Source of the DNA: Bacteroides sp. UBA939
Lineage (GTDB): Bacteria > Bacteroidota > Bacteroidia > Bacteroidales > Bacteroidaceae
Direction: 5' to 3'
Assembly: GCF_002293435.1 (NCBI RefSeq)
Contig: NZ_DBDF01000083.1
Location: 4,722-12,631 of the forward strand
DNA: 7,910 bases
Shown here: positions 1-5,800 of the stretch, in pieces
Layout: each line of letters begins with the position of its first letter
How positions within the stretch are numbered: the first letter of the stretch is position 1
Program-made: the position numbers and the translations under genes
Notes under the pieces: model-generated
What the model was told of the DNA's origin: nothing
What the model saw: only the letters and a program-made list of their open reading frames with translations
The model's database searches: none

Positions 1-493
1 TAGCCGAGTAACCGGGTTCTTCCATAATAGCATGACTCATGGTAAGAGCCTCCAGCGTATTCTGGTAACGCTGTGAGCGGGTATAAATATTTTTGTAGGC
101 ATTGTTCAGGCAAATAGCCTCTGCCTCACGAATCTTGCCCTGGAAACGCAGGGCGTCTACGTATTCGCAGACATCGTCCATCTCAAGTATGTCAGAACGG
201 AGTTCTATGGCGCTACCATAGTGTTCGGACGCACGTTTGTAGTCTCTCACCATGAAGTATAAACGTGCAATCTTTATATGAAGCGCAGCTTTGGATTCGT
301 CGTCCATTACGCGCTTGACAGCCACCTCGTATTGAGACATGGCCTTATCAAATCTTTGACTGATAAAATTGCGATCAGCCCGCCGTTCCATACTGCCCAC
401 TTTACGTTCCTGCGCAGTGGCGGAAACACTAACTCCCAACAACAGGAGAAATGCAATAGCAGACAGTAGAACTTGAATCTTCTTATTTTTCAT
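1..493 (-). CDS. Exported TPR-repeat protein, N-terminal part (truncated by window edge); possibly a PorE-like TPR/OmpA protein
   Basis: The ATG lies at 493-491 and the frame stays open for 164 codons to the window edge, so only the N-terminus is visible. Residues 1-28 form a signal peptide: a KNKK basic start, a long Leu/Ala/Val-rich core, and a probable signal peptidase I site after ATAQ. No lipobox Cys is seen. After about residue 35 the protein is helical, with TPR-like units such as RFDKAMSQYEVAV and DYKRASEHYGSAIEL. In Bacteroidetes, exported proteins that start this way often continue into a PD40/beta-propeller and an OmpA peptidoglycan-binding domain (PorE type). That continuation is inference, since the C-terminus is missing. 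The gene starts 26 bp after the DUF3575 gene, so it is probably the fourth gene of the fimbrial operon and may anchor the assembly in the periplasm. Confidence 0.8.
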   Translation of the reverse strand, partial: MKNKKIQVLLSAIAFLLLLGVSVSATAQERKVGSMERRADRNFISQRFDKAMSQYEVAVKRVMDDESKAALHIKIARLYFMVRDYKRASEHYGSAIELRSDILEMDDVCEYVDALRFQGKIREAEAICLNNAYKNIYTRSQRYQNTLEALTMSHAIMEEPGYSA

Positions 494-519
494 TTTCTGC
501 AATTCTTTATCAGTACACA

Positions 520-1116
520 TTAACGGTATATATTATAGGTGACACTTATGCCCACCTTGGTAGGGCCAATCCATGTCTTTGTTTTTTTTCGCTCTAAAGG
601 GAAGTTTGCATAATCTCCACCCAAGTAATACTTGTCGTACTGCAGATGCGCATACCCAAGACCCAGATTGAAATCCAATCCCCAACGGGAATTGAATGCA
701 TACTTATATCCGCCGGAAACACCGCCCGATACGCCCCAACCCATACGGCGGTAGCTTTGCAACGGGTCGTTATTAGTCAGAAAACCGATATTGAAGTTGC
801 CATACATGGCATAAGGACCTACATAAAAGCCGTCCCAGGAATCATTCGTATAGAAGTTATGCGGATTTATATAATAGCGCAGCTCTACCGTAGACTGGAG
901 GGCACGAAAAACTTCTTCGCTCTTTTTAAACATATACGGCATCCATATCGCTTCAGCGTTTACCGTGATCTGCCGGGTCAGCGTGTATTCAAAGCCAATG
1001 TTGGGCGACCCGGTGAGCCAAAACGGAACATTAACCTTTATGCTTTGCGCCTGCACGCCACTGATAGAACAGAGCAGGAGAGTAAGACAAAAAATATGTC
1101 GCACAATCAGTTTCAT
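520..1116 (-). CDS. DUF3575-family outer-membrane beta-barrel protein
   Basis: This 198-residue protein has a clear signal peptide: MKLIVRH, a Leu-rich core, and probable cleavage after VQA near residue 24. The rest is alternating polar/aromatic beta-strand sequence with Gly-rich turns, for example the GFYVGPYAMYGNFNIGF and GWGVSGGVSGGYKYAF stretches. It ends in an aromatic/basic strand (VTYNIYR), as expected for a small outer-membrane barrel. The strand GFEYTLTRQITVNAEAIWMPYM and the ELRYYINP segment are typical of DUF3575 proteins, which often sit in Bacteroidales fimbrillin operons. It lies 27 bp after the FimB/Mfa2 gene and 26 bp before the TPR gene, so co-transcription is likely. Its role is unknown; an accessory part of the pilus at the outer membrane is inferred from context only. 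The family call is from recognition of sequence style, not a search. Confidence 0.8.
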   Translation of the reverse strand: MKLIVRHIFCLTLLLCSISGVQAQSIKVNVPFWLTGSPNIGFEYTLTRQITVNAEAIWMPYMFKKSEEVFRALQSTVELRYYINPHNFYTNDSWDGFYVGPYAMYGNFNIGFLTNNDPLQSYRRMGWGVSGGVSGGYKYAFNSRWGLDFNLGLGYAHLQYDKYYLGGDYANFPLERKKTKTWIGPTKVGISVTYNIYR

Positions 1117-1143
1117 AATTCTTTCTTTAATTTATGTATATAA

Positions 1144-2085
1144 TCATCCCAATTCTATCTCTTTTCCGGTTTGGATATCCTCGTCCCAGCCTACAATACC
1201 TATGTTGACAACCGTATAGGCATCAATTTCAATAATGATACGTTCACCGGACATCAGCCGCAAGGGTTGACCTGTATCCTTATCTCTCACATCAACCGGC
1301 ACATGAATTACGGTAAGACCGTCACTGGTGAGGAACGTAAAATTCAGTTCCATGGGTACATCCTCAATGGAAGGCATGTAGCTGTGATCCACTTCCAATA
1401 TCTCAGGGTTTGTTTGCGCAGGAAGTTGGTCGATATGGAACATCTGGTCGTCCGAGGTTAAACGGGAAGTCGTGGTTAAACGGGTAGACACAGACTCATG
1501 ATACTTCAGATATTGCATCACCGAAACACCTTCAGCACGCAACTGAACATTCTTGATGCGGGACACATCGGCGGGGAAGTTCTTAAAACGTACGGTAATA
1601 CGACCGGTATAACGCGCCAATTGCACGGTATCAGTCACCAAAATACCCGGATGCTTTACTACCACAGCCGCATACTTCTGATAGTGTATATCCGAAGGGT
1701 GCACGTAGTGGTTGTCGGCGTAAGGGTGTTCATTCAATACAAAAGCCGAAGATTCTATATGATGATCATCTGCAAACTGAAGACTATCGGTATTGGTATA
1801 GCAATACACATCATATTCGCCTGGAGGTAGCTTGAAACTGAACAGACCTGTTGCCATACGCGGGTCTTTATTCCAATCCGGATAGGCGGCATAACGTGTC
1901 GCAACCAAGGCTCCGGTATTACTGTAGACTAATACACGACAGTCGCTGACAGTATTATTCAGGACTTCCGGTACAAAGACCTGATAGGTGGTCTCGTCTT
2001 CAAAATAGTCATAGGTGCACGAAGTTAACCAAAGTAAAGAAACTACCTGGGCGAACAGCACTATGAGAAGTCCGTTCTTGCTCAT
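1144..2085 (-). CDS. FimB/Mfa2-family fimbrial anchor subunit (lipoprotein)
   Basis: This 313-residue protein begins with a lipoprotein signal: a hydrophobic stretch ending in the lipobox LTSC, with Cys23 as the lipidation site. The body is beta-rich. The conserved family features seen are LPPGEYDVYCYTN (residues about 86-98), ARYTGRITVRFKNFP near the middle, and the C-terminal VNIGIVGWDEDIQTGKEIELG signature. In Porphyromonas gingivalis, FimB and Mfa2 anchor the pilus to the outer membrane and limit its length; the same job is inferred here. Length is normal for the family. The gene follows the fimbrillin gene after a 107-bp gap that contains a strong hairpin, and is followed 27 bp later by the DUF3575 gene. 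Expression should depend on the upstream invertible promoter. Confidence 0.88.
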   Translation of the reverse strand: MSKNGLLIVLFAQVVSLLWLTSCTYDYFEDETTYQVFVPEVLNNTVSDCRVLVYSNTGALVATRYAAYPDWNKDPRMATGLFSFKLPPGEYDVYCYTNTDSLQFADDHHIESSAFVLNEHPYADNHYVHPSDIHYQKYAAVVVKHPGILVTDTVQLARYTGRITVRFKNFPADVSRIKNVQLRAEGVSVMQYLKYHESVSTRLTTTSRLTSDDQMFHIDQLPAQTNPEILEVDHSYMPSIEDVPMELNFTFLTSDGLTVIHVPVDVRDKDTGQPLRLMSGERIIIEIDAYTVVNIGIVGWDEDIQTGKEIELG

Positions 2086-2116
2086 TTTCTATAATTTATT
2101 CATTAGTACAAGAGAA

Positions 2117-2167
2117 ATATAGCGGGAGCAGTTTTCCGCTATTGCATAATGCTGCTCCCTGCTATAT
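2117..2167 (-). promoter_or_regulatory. Intercistronic hairpin between fimbrillin and FimB/Mfa2 genes
   Basis: Arms at 2117-2131 and 2152-2167 pair over 15 bp, with a single bulged base at 2160 and a 20-nt loop (2132-2151). In the transcript the hairpin starts 26 nt after the fimbrillin stop codon and ends 31 nt before the FimB/Mfa2 start codon. No run of U follows the stem, so it is not a standard intrinsic terminator. A partial terminator, an RNA-processing site or a 3' stabiliser of the fimbrillin mRNA would all fit a need for much more major subunit than anchor. The structure is read directly from the sequence; the function is inferred. Confidence 0.6.
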
Positions 2168-2192
2168 ATCCAGAGGTATGAAGGGATGATTG

Positions 2193-3494
2193 TTACATTT
2201 CAACGATAGAAGTTACGATGTTGTTATCCCAAGGCGTAGGTTCGTTAACAACAATAGTCAAGTCACCAAATTCCGTAACGGGAGGTTCTTCATAACCACC
2301 TGTATTTAAGGAAATGTTCACTTCACGAATCTGGTTGGGCAAGAACTTATCATCTATTATACCGGTCCAGTATACAGTTGAACCGACTACCGCAGGAGTT
2401 CCGTCTGCCAAGGTATGACCTGCCTTTGCTTTTCCGGTAACAGTGATAAGATATTTACGATTACCAATGGCATTACCACCGGCAGTAACAGCTTGCGCAG
2501 CACGGTCGGAGTTCGGGAATACGATGATATCTCTCCACAGCTTGAAATTAGCATCTACAATTTTCAATTTAGACGCATCAGCACCATATCCTGCATTAAC
2601 AACCGGGTCTGCAGTTTTGAATGTATTAATACCCTCAGTAATAAACTGAACAGCTTTAAGAGTAGTAGCATTATATACACTATTTACTCCACCAGCAGTA
2701 CCGGCTCCGATATTCATTTTCTCCGGCAAATGACGAATCAAGACAGAAGAAGCATCAGCTCCAGTTCCGGCAAAAGCAACATTAGCGTTGCTTTTCACAT
2801 CTATACGCACACGCATCAAAGACACTTCACGCGTCAAAGTGATAGCAGCACTATTCATTTGATTTCCAGTCACTACTACATCCGCATCATTCAAAGTAGT
2901 ACCCAAAAAGATTTCTGCAGGTTCCTGATAAGGTATCATGGCGGTAGCAGGGTCAACAAACTCTGTATTATCCATAAAAGCAGGCCAAACAGGATCATTA
3001 TCCCCATCAACTATTGCCTTGTGCGTCATATACAACGACGATATATTCTTATCAAGGACGTTGAATTTATCCCATGCTGCATCATTAGTAGCACCAAAAG
3101 GAGTGATATTAGTCAAAGGTTTAGCTGTAGTACTGGCTACAGCAACTAACTTATAAGTACCTGCCGGTACACTGGTGTACACGTACTTCTTCTTGGGTGA
3201 TAGCGCTGGGGGATTTCCTTCATTAAAATTTCCGGCAGTCGGTGTTTCTACAGCAGAGAATTTCACTACGCCGGTTGTTTTATCATAAAGGAAGAACTGT
3301 ATCTTATCTATGATATCCCACGACGTTACAGGAATAGCATTTGTAGATGCCGCTCTTGTACCAGCAGATCCGCTAAAGTCTAACTCAATGGAAAACTCCA
3401 CGTTCTCAGTTTCCGGAGCATCTTCATTCTCCGTACACGCACTAAATGTCATTGCCGCGAACAATGACCACATTAAAATCACTTTCTTTCTCAT
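2193..3494 (-). CDS. Fimbrillin (FimA/Mfa1-like major pilin), lipoprotein precursor
   Basis: This 433-residue protein starts with MRKK, a hydrophobic core, and a lipoprotein cleavage site before Cys20 (TFSAC). A short acidic linker and a strand (VEFSIELDF, 32-40) lead to GTR47-AAS. In type V pilins the lipidated pro-peptide is removed by a protease that cuts after Arg at about this place, opening a groove for donor-strand assembly; Arg47 is the candidate here. Family-like blocks follow: VTSWDIIDKIQFFLYDKTTG, YVYTSVPAGTYKLVAVAS, and LTREVSLMRVRIDVKSN. The C-terminus (residues about 410-433, GDLTIVV...WDNNIVTSIVEM) resembles the terminal donor strand of Mfa1-type pilins. It is the first gene after the invertible segment, and no good promoter lies between the left repeat and its start. 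Which fimbrillin subfamily it belongs to, major or tip subunit, cannot be settled by eye. Confidence 0.9.
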   Translation of the reverse strand: MRKKVILMWSLFAAMTFSACTENEDAPETENVEFSIELDFSGSAGTRAASTNAIPVTSWDIIDKIQFFLYDKTTGVVKFSAVETPTAGNFNEGNPPALSPKKKYVYTSVPAGTYKLVAVASTTAKPLTNITPFGATNDAAWDKFNVLDKNISSLYMTHKAIVDGDNDPVWPAFMDNTEFVDPATAMIPYQEPAEIFLGTTLNDADVVVTGNQMNSAAITLTREVSLMRVRIDVKSNANVAFAGTGADASSVLIRHLPEKMNIGAGTAGGVNSVYNATTLKAVQFITEGINTFKTADPVVNAGYGADASKLKIVDANFKLWRDIIVFPNSDRAAQAVTAGGNAIGNRKYLITVTGKAKAGHTLADGTPAVVGSTVYWTGIIDDKFLPNQIREVNISLNTGGYEEPPVTEFGDLTIVVNEPTPWDNNIVTSIVEM

Positions 3495-3583
3495 AACTTT
3501 TAAAACTTAATTAATAATAATAATATTGGTATCTAATCAAAATGAATGTCCCTTACTTCTTCGCCAGAAGCCTCTACTTTATC
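3495..3583 (-). promoter_or_regulatory. Fimbrillin leader region, fixed part outside the invertible segment
   Basis: These 89 bp join the left inverted repeat to the fimbrillin start codon. They are A/T-rich next to the ATG and contain a small dyad (CTTCT 3556-3560, AGAAG 3566-3570, 5-nt loop). I find no CAAAnnTA, the minus-strand reading of a TAnnTTTG -7 box, so there is no evident fixed promoter. Transcription of the operon should therefore come from within or beyond the invertible segment. Confidence 0.5.
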
Positions 3584-3603
3584 CGTTACTTGTTAGGTAA
3601 CGG
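3584..3603. repeat. Left inverted repeat (IRL) of the invertible segment
   Basis: This 20-bp sequence, beginning CGTTAC and ending GTAACGG, is the exact reverse complement of 3881-3900. Identity stops at once on both sides, so the repeat boundaries are sharp. It is itself a dyad: CGTTAC and GTAACG flank a 7-bp centre (TTGTTAG). That is the layout of a tyrosine-recombinase core site, with two recombinase-binding arms around a crossover region. Confidence 0.9.
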
Positions 3604-3831
3604 GAATATACATAATAACATACACCAGGAGCATGTTTCCGTGTACGAACTACTATAAAATTAAAATTTACGTATTGTTTAGGCAATAGAAATCATTTTC
3701 CACCTTTATAGCGAATAAAGATGGACTATACTTTTATTTTATATAAATGAAAAAATCTATCTGAAAATCCTCGGAATTTTGCCTGATTTAAATAAAAAAT
3801 GTCGTTAGATATAATATTTTTTGCATTTTTA

Positions 3832-3862
3832 TTTGCTTTTCCAAAAAATAGCTATAATTTTG
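3832..3862 (+). promoter_or_regulatory. Bacteroides-type sigma-ABfr promoter within the invertible segment
   Basis: TTTG at 3832-3835 (the -33 element) and TAATTTTG at 3855-3862 (TAnnTTTG, the -7 element) are separated by exactly 19 bp, the usual Bacteroides spacing. The predicted transcript start is near 3869, inside the segment and before the right repeat. In this orientation it reads through 3881-3900 and into the antisense strand of the recombinase gene. The nearest leftward candidates, CAAAAAATA at 3842-3850 and CAAATAATA at 3868-3876, have one base too many within the -7 box. Confidence 0.75.
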
Positions 3863-3880
3863 CCGCACAAATAATACTGA

Positions 3881-3900
3881 CCGTTACCTAACAAGTAACG
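3881..3900. repeat. Right inverted repeat (IRR) of the invertible segment
   Basis: This is the exact 20-bp reverse complement of 3584-3603, and it carries the same GTTAC-N7-GTAAC dyad with centre CTAACAA. It lies 53 bp beyond the 3' end of the recombinase gene and 18 bp downstream of the predicted -7 element. Confidence 0.9.
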
Positions 3901-3953
3901 TCGTCCTATTTCATTGTGAATCAGTTAGTTAGCAATTTTTGCTAATACGTATG

Positions 3954-4871
3954 CTATCCATTTTTTGACAGTACAAATGCAACAATCGATTGATTCATTC
4001 GATTTATCTCCGCCTCTTTGAAAGGCTGAAAATAAGTTTCAGTTACCTTCACGGAAGAATGTCCCATCGCATCACATATCAGATTTGAATTGTAATTCTG
4101 CCGCAGCGCCGTAGTCGCCCATGTGTGACGGGCGGTGTAAGTGCTCAACCGCTCCCTTATATTTAAGGTACGCGCCAACTGTATCAAACGGTAGTTCTCA
4201 AGACGCAGCATACAAGTATATTGCCGGTACTCGTTTCTCTGCGGATTCTTTATAATAGGAAAAAGATAAGGTGAATCGGGAGATTCATCCCTGTATTTTT
4301 CAATAATCGCCATTGCTTCGGCACATGCCACAACGGTCATCTTACGCCCCGTCTTATGACGATGGTATGTGATGATATCCCCTTGCATATCGCACTTACG
4401 CAAAAATGCCAAGTCAACAAAAGACATTCCGCGAAGCAAAAACAACAGAACGAAGACATCGCGACTGAAAGAAAGCTTCCGAGATAGTTTCTCTTCGTTT
4501 TTCATCAGCCGGGACATCACTTCCGGCGAAACAGCCCTTTTCACCGGACTGTCAACACCTGTATGTACATTACTAAAAAGACGTGGAATATATGTGGCAA
4601 CTCCAGACTCTAATGCCTGATTATAGATAGACCTCAACATGCGCATATAAGTAGAAACCGTATTCCACTTCAATTGCTCAGCCAATAACCTCTGTTCAAA
4701 CCGGCTCAACCACTCTGAAGTTAACTGTTTAAAACTCATTTCGCGACCGTTCATGAATTTTCGCACCCTGTTTAATGTGCTTTTGTACACGTGAGCAGTA
4801 CCATCTCGCTGCTCTTTCTCTAATCCGACAATTAGTCCTTCCATAAATTTGGTTAAAAATACTTCTTTCAT
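3954..4871 (-). CDS. Tyrosine site-specific recombinase (probable invertase of the adjacent fimbrial promoter)
   Basis: I chose ATG at 4871 (305 residues); an in-frame GTG directly before it (4874) would add one residue. The N-terminal SAM-like core-binding domain spans residues about 5-100 (WLSRFEQRLLAEQLKWNTVSTYMRMLRSIYNQAL). The catalytic domain follows with a complete active site: Arg147 (LLRGMSFVDL), Lys173 (HRHKTGRK), Tyr245-x-x-Arg248 (YTARHTWAT, Tyr in place of the more usual His, common in Bacteroidetes), His271 (MGHSS) and nucleophile Tyr280 (TETYF). The length and lack of an arm-binding domain fit the short Bacteroides invertases rather than conjugative-element integrases. The gene ends 53 bp before the right inverted repeat, so that switch is its most likely substrate. 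No clear promoter was found for it; 312 bp separate it from the bactofilin stop codon. Confidence 0.93.
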   Translation of the reverse strand: MKEVFLTKFMEGLIVGLEKEQRDGTAHVYKSTLNRVRKFMNGREMSFKQLTSEWLSRFEQRLLAEQLKWNTVSTYMRMLRSIYNQALESGVATYIPRLFSNVHTGVDSPVKRAVSPEVMSRLMKNEEKLSRKLSFSRDVFVLLFLLRGMSFVDLAFLRKCDMQGDIITYHRHKTGRKMTVVACAEAMAIIEKYRDESPDSPYLFPIIKNPQRNEYRQYTCMLRLENYRLIQLARTLNIRERLSTYTARHTWATTALRQNYNSNLICDAMGHSSVKVTETYFQPFKEAEINRMNQSIVAFVLSKNG

Positions 4872-5083
4872 CACAATTTTGATTTAGTTACATACTTAAT
4901 GAAAAAGCACATTTAATACAGCTATATATATTCATCATATATATCAACAGATTATTTGCGCATAATCCATAACAAATCATTTGCAAGATTACCCTTTCAA
5001 TTCAGATAATTTTGCTTTAATTAAGAAGTTCTATTTATCGCCAAATAATAGATTAACTAATGCTTCTTTTTCTAAAATACAAT
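4872..5083. other. A/T-rich gap upstream of the recombinase, with two dyads
   Basis: No gene is seen here. Two inverted repeats stand out: ATATATAT at 4924-4931 and 4937-4944 around a 5-bp centre, and GATTAT at 4950-4955 with ATAATC at 4962-4967 around TTGCGC. They lie 53-96 bp upstream of the recombinase start and could be operator sites or weak RNA hairpins. No leftward promoter with the TAnnTTTG box and normal spacing is evident, so the source of recombinase transcription is unresolved. Confidence 0.4.
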
Positions 5084-5229
5084 TCTTGGTTATCAGTCCT
5101 CTGCTGATATTTATCCGAGGGGACGCTCTTCCTCATCGACGCGCGTACCCTCTTCTTCTCGGTTACCAGCCTTCTGCTGATATTTACTCGAGGGGACGCT
5201 CTTCTTTATCGGCGAGCATACCCTCTTCT
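5084..5229. repeat. 73-bp tandem duplication of the bactofilin gene 3' end
   Basis: Two directly adjacent copies, 5084-5156 and 5157-5229, match at 62 of 73 positions by my alignment, mostly with transition differences and no gaps. The gene-proximal copy (5157-5229) encodes the present tail EEGMLADKEERPLE and its TAA stop. The distal copy encodes a parallel tail, EEGTRVDEEERPLG, also followed by TAA (5113-5111), but it now lies beyond the functional stop. Because 73 is not a multiple of three, the distal copy is one frame off from the gene. The distal copy is therefore a non-coding relic unless recombination or frameshifting brings it back. Confidence 0.85.
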
Positions 5230-5594
5230 GTAGTTTTGCATGTTCCGTTGAACCGTGCTTTCGATTCAATCTCGAGCTTGGAGGTATAGATATCGCCATT
5301 CATTATACATCCGGATTTCATAATCACTCCTTCCGTTACATGAATATCCCCGTGCAACATACCATGCAATACAACCGAATAACATGATATATTACCCTCG
5401 ACTTTACCCTGTGAACCGATTACGACTTTACCCTTGCAGGATATATCACCGTCCACTATTCCATCTAAACGCAAGTTACCTTCTAGTGTTATCGTACCTT
5501 TTACGTTTGTTCCCTGAGCAATTGTCGTCAATCCCTCAGCACATTCTTTCGTGACTCTTGCAGAACAATCATCGTTCTTTTTCTTCCCTAACAT
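5184..5594 (-). CDS. Bactofilin family cytoskeletal protein (DUF583)
   Basis: From the ATG at 5594 this is a 136-residue protein with no signal peptide or membrane segment. A short polar N-terminus (MLGKKKNDD) leads to the bactofilin beta-helix core, residues about 22-118. Its repeats are GTNVKGTITLEGNLRLDGIVDGDI, then GKVVIGSQGKVEGNI, HGMLHGDIHVTEGVIMKSGCIMNGDI and KLEIESKARFNGTC. Bactofilins polymerise without nucleotide and act as scaffolds for cell-wall or polar functions. An upstream in-frame ATG at 5630 would add MFAFLFTKIKII; I prefer 5594 because bactofilins normally begin with a polar tail and this start is preceded by an A/T-rich leader like that of the recombinase gene. The acidic C-terminal tail falls in the duplicated 73-bp unit. 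No link with the fimbrial switch is evident beyond position. Confidence 0.9.
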   Translation of the reverse strand: MLGKKKNDDCSARVTKECAEGLTTIAQGTNVKGTITLEGNLRLDGIVDGDISCKGKVVIGSQGKVEGNISCYSVVLHGMLHGDIHVTEGVIMKSGCIMNGDIYTSKLEIESKARFNGTCKTTEEGMLADKEERPLE

Positions 5595-5659
5595 AATAAT
5601 TTTGATTTTTGTGAATAAAAAGGCGAACATTCTGTTGATACCAAATATTAATTTAAGCG

Positions 5660-5690
5660 CAAATATAAGTTAATTATTATACAAAAGAAA
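5660..5690 (-). promoter_or_regulatory. Candidate promoter for the bactofilin gene
   Basis: Read on the minus strand, TATATTTG (5667-5660) matches the TAnnTTTG -7 box fully. TTTC (5690-5687) lies 19 bp upstream, a three-of-four match to the -33 TTTG. The predicted start near 5653 gives a leader of about 59 nt to the preferred ATG at 5594. The 170-bp gap after the sulfatase gene also argues for separate transcription. Confidence 0.5.
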
Positions 5691-5800
5691 CATAATTAAG
5701 AAAAAAAAACTACCCCAAATACGTTTTTTCCTGGATATTAAAGAAAAGCAGTTGCCATGGTGGTTTTCCGCCTATAGTTTCCGTGATACGATTCTTATTA

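Larger units (their letters stand above)
3584..3900. promoter_or_regulatory. Invertible promoter segment (phase-variation switch), apparently OFF
   Basis: This 317-bp segment is bounded by perfect 20-bp inverted repeats and holds 277 bp of A/T-rich non-coding DNA. It lies just upstream of the fimbrillin gene and just downstream of a tyrosine recombinase gene. The one strong promoter match inside points right, away from the fimbrial genes. Inversion maps position x to 7484-x, which would put the -7 box at 3622-3629 facing left and predicts a transcript start near 3615, about 120 nt before the fimbrillin ATG. Promoter inversion by a linked tyrosine recombinase is an established way in which Bacteroides switches surface structures. 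The repeats are seen directly; actual inversion is inferred. Confidence 0.85.

Noticed and set aside
2415..3149. Plus-strand open frame of 244 codons opposite fimbrillin
   Set aside because: Ser/Thr/Ile-rich low-complexity translation antisense to a well-supported fimbrillin gene.
3842..3871. Possible leftward promoter (CAAAAAATA with CAAA at 3868-3871) that would make this copy ON
   Set aside because: The -7 box has three bases instead of two between its halves and the spacing to the -33 box is 17 bp. The rightward match is clearly better.
3929..3945. Hairpin TTAGCAA-TTT-TTGCTAA just after the recombinase stop, possible terminator
   Set aside because: The stem is only 7 A/T-rich base pairs, and no U-tract follows on either strand. 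It cannot be called a terminator, though it might pause transcription.
5007..5014. TAATTTTG on the plus strand, possible promoter antisense to bactofilin
   Set aside because: The nearest TTTG (4980-4983) is 23 bp away, outside usual spacing, and no rightward gene follows.
5111..5299. 62-codon minus-strand frame overlapping the bactofilin 3' end
   Set aside because: Its first part is a shifted reading of the bactofilin gene. Only the last codons, from the distal 73-bp copy, resemble a real tail, so it is a relic rather than a gene.
5701..5720. Poly-A run (poly-T on the minus strand) after the sulfatase gene as a terminator tail
   Set aside because: No convincing stem precedes the T-run on the minus strand, so an intrinsic terminator cannot be supported.
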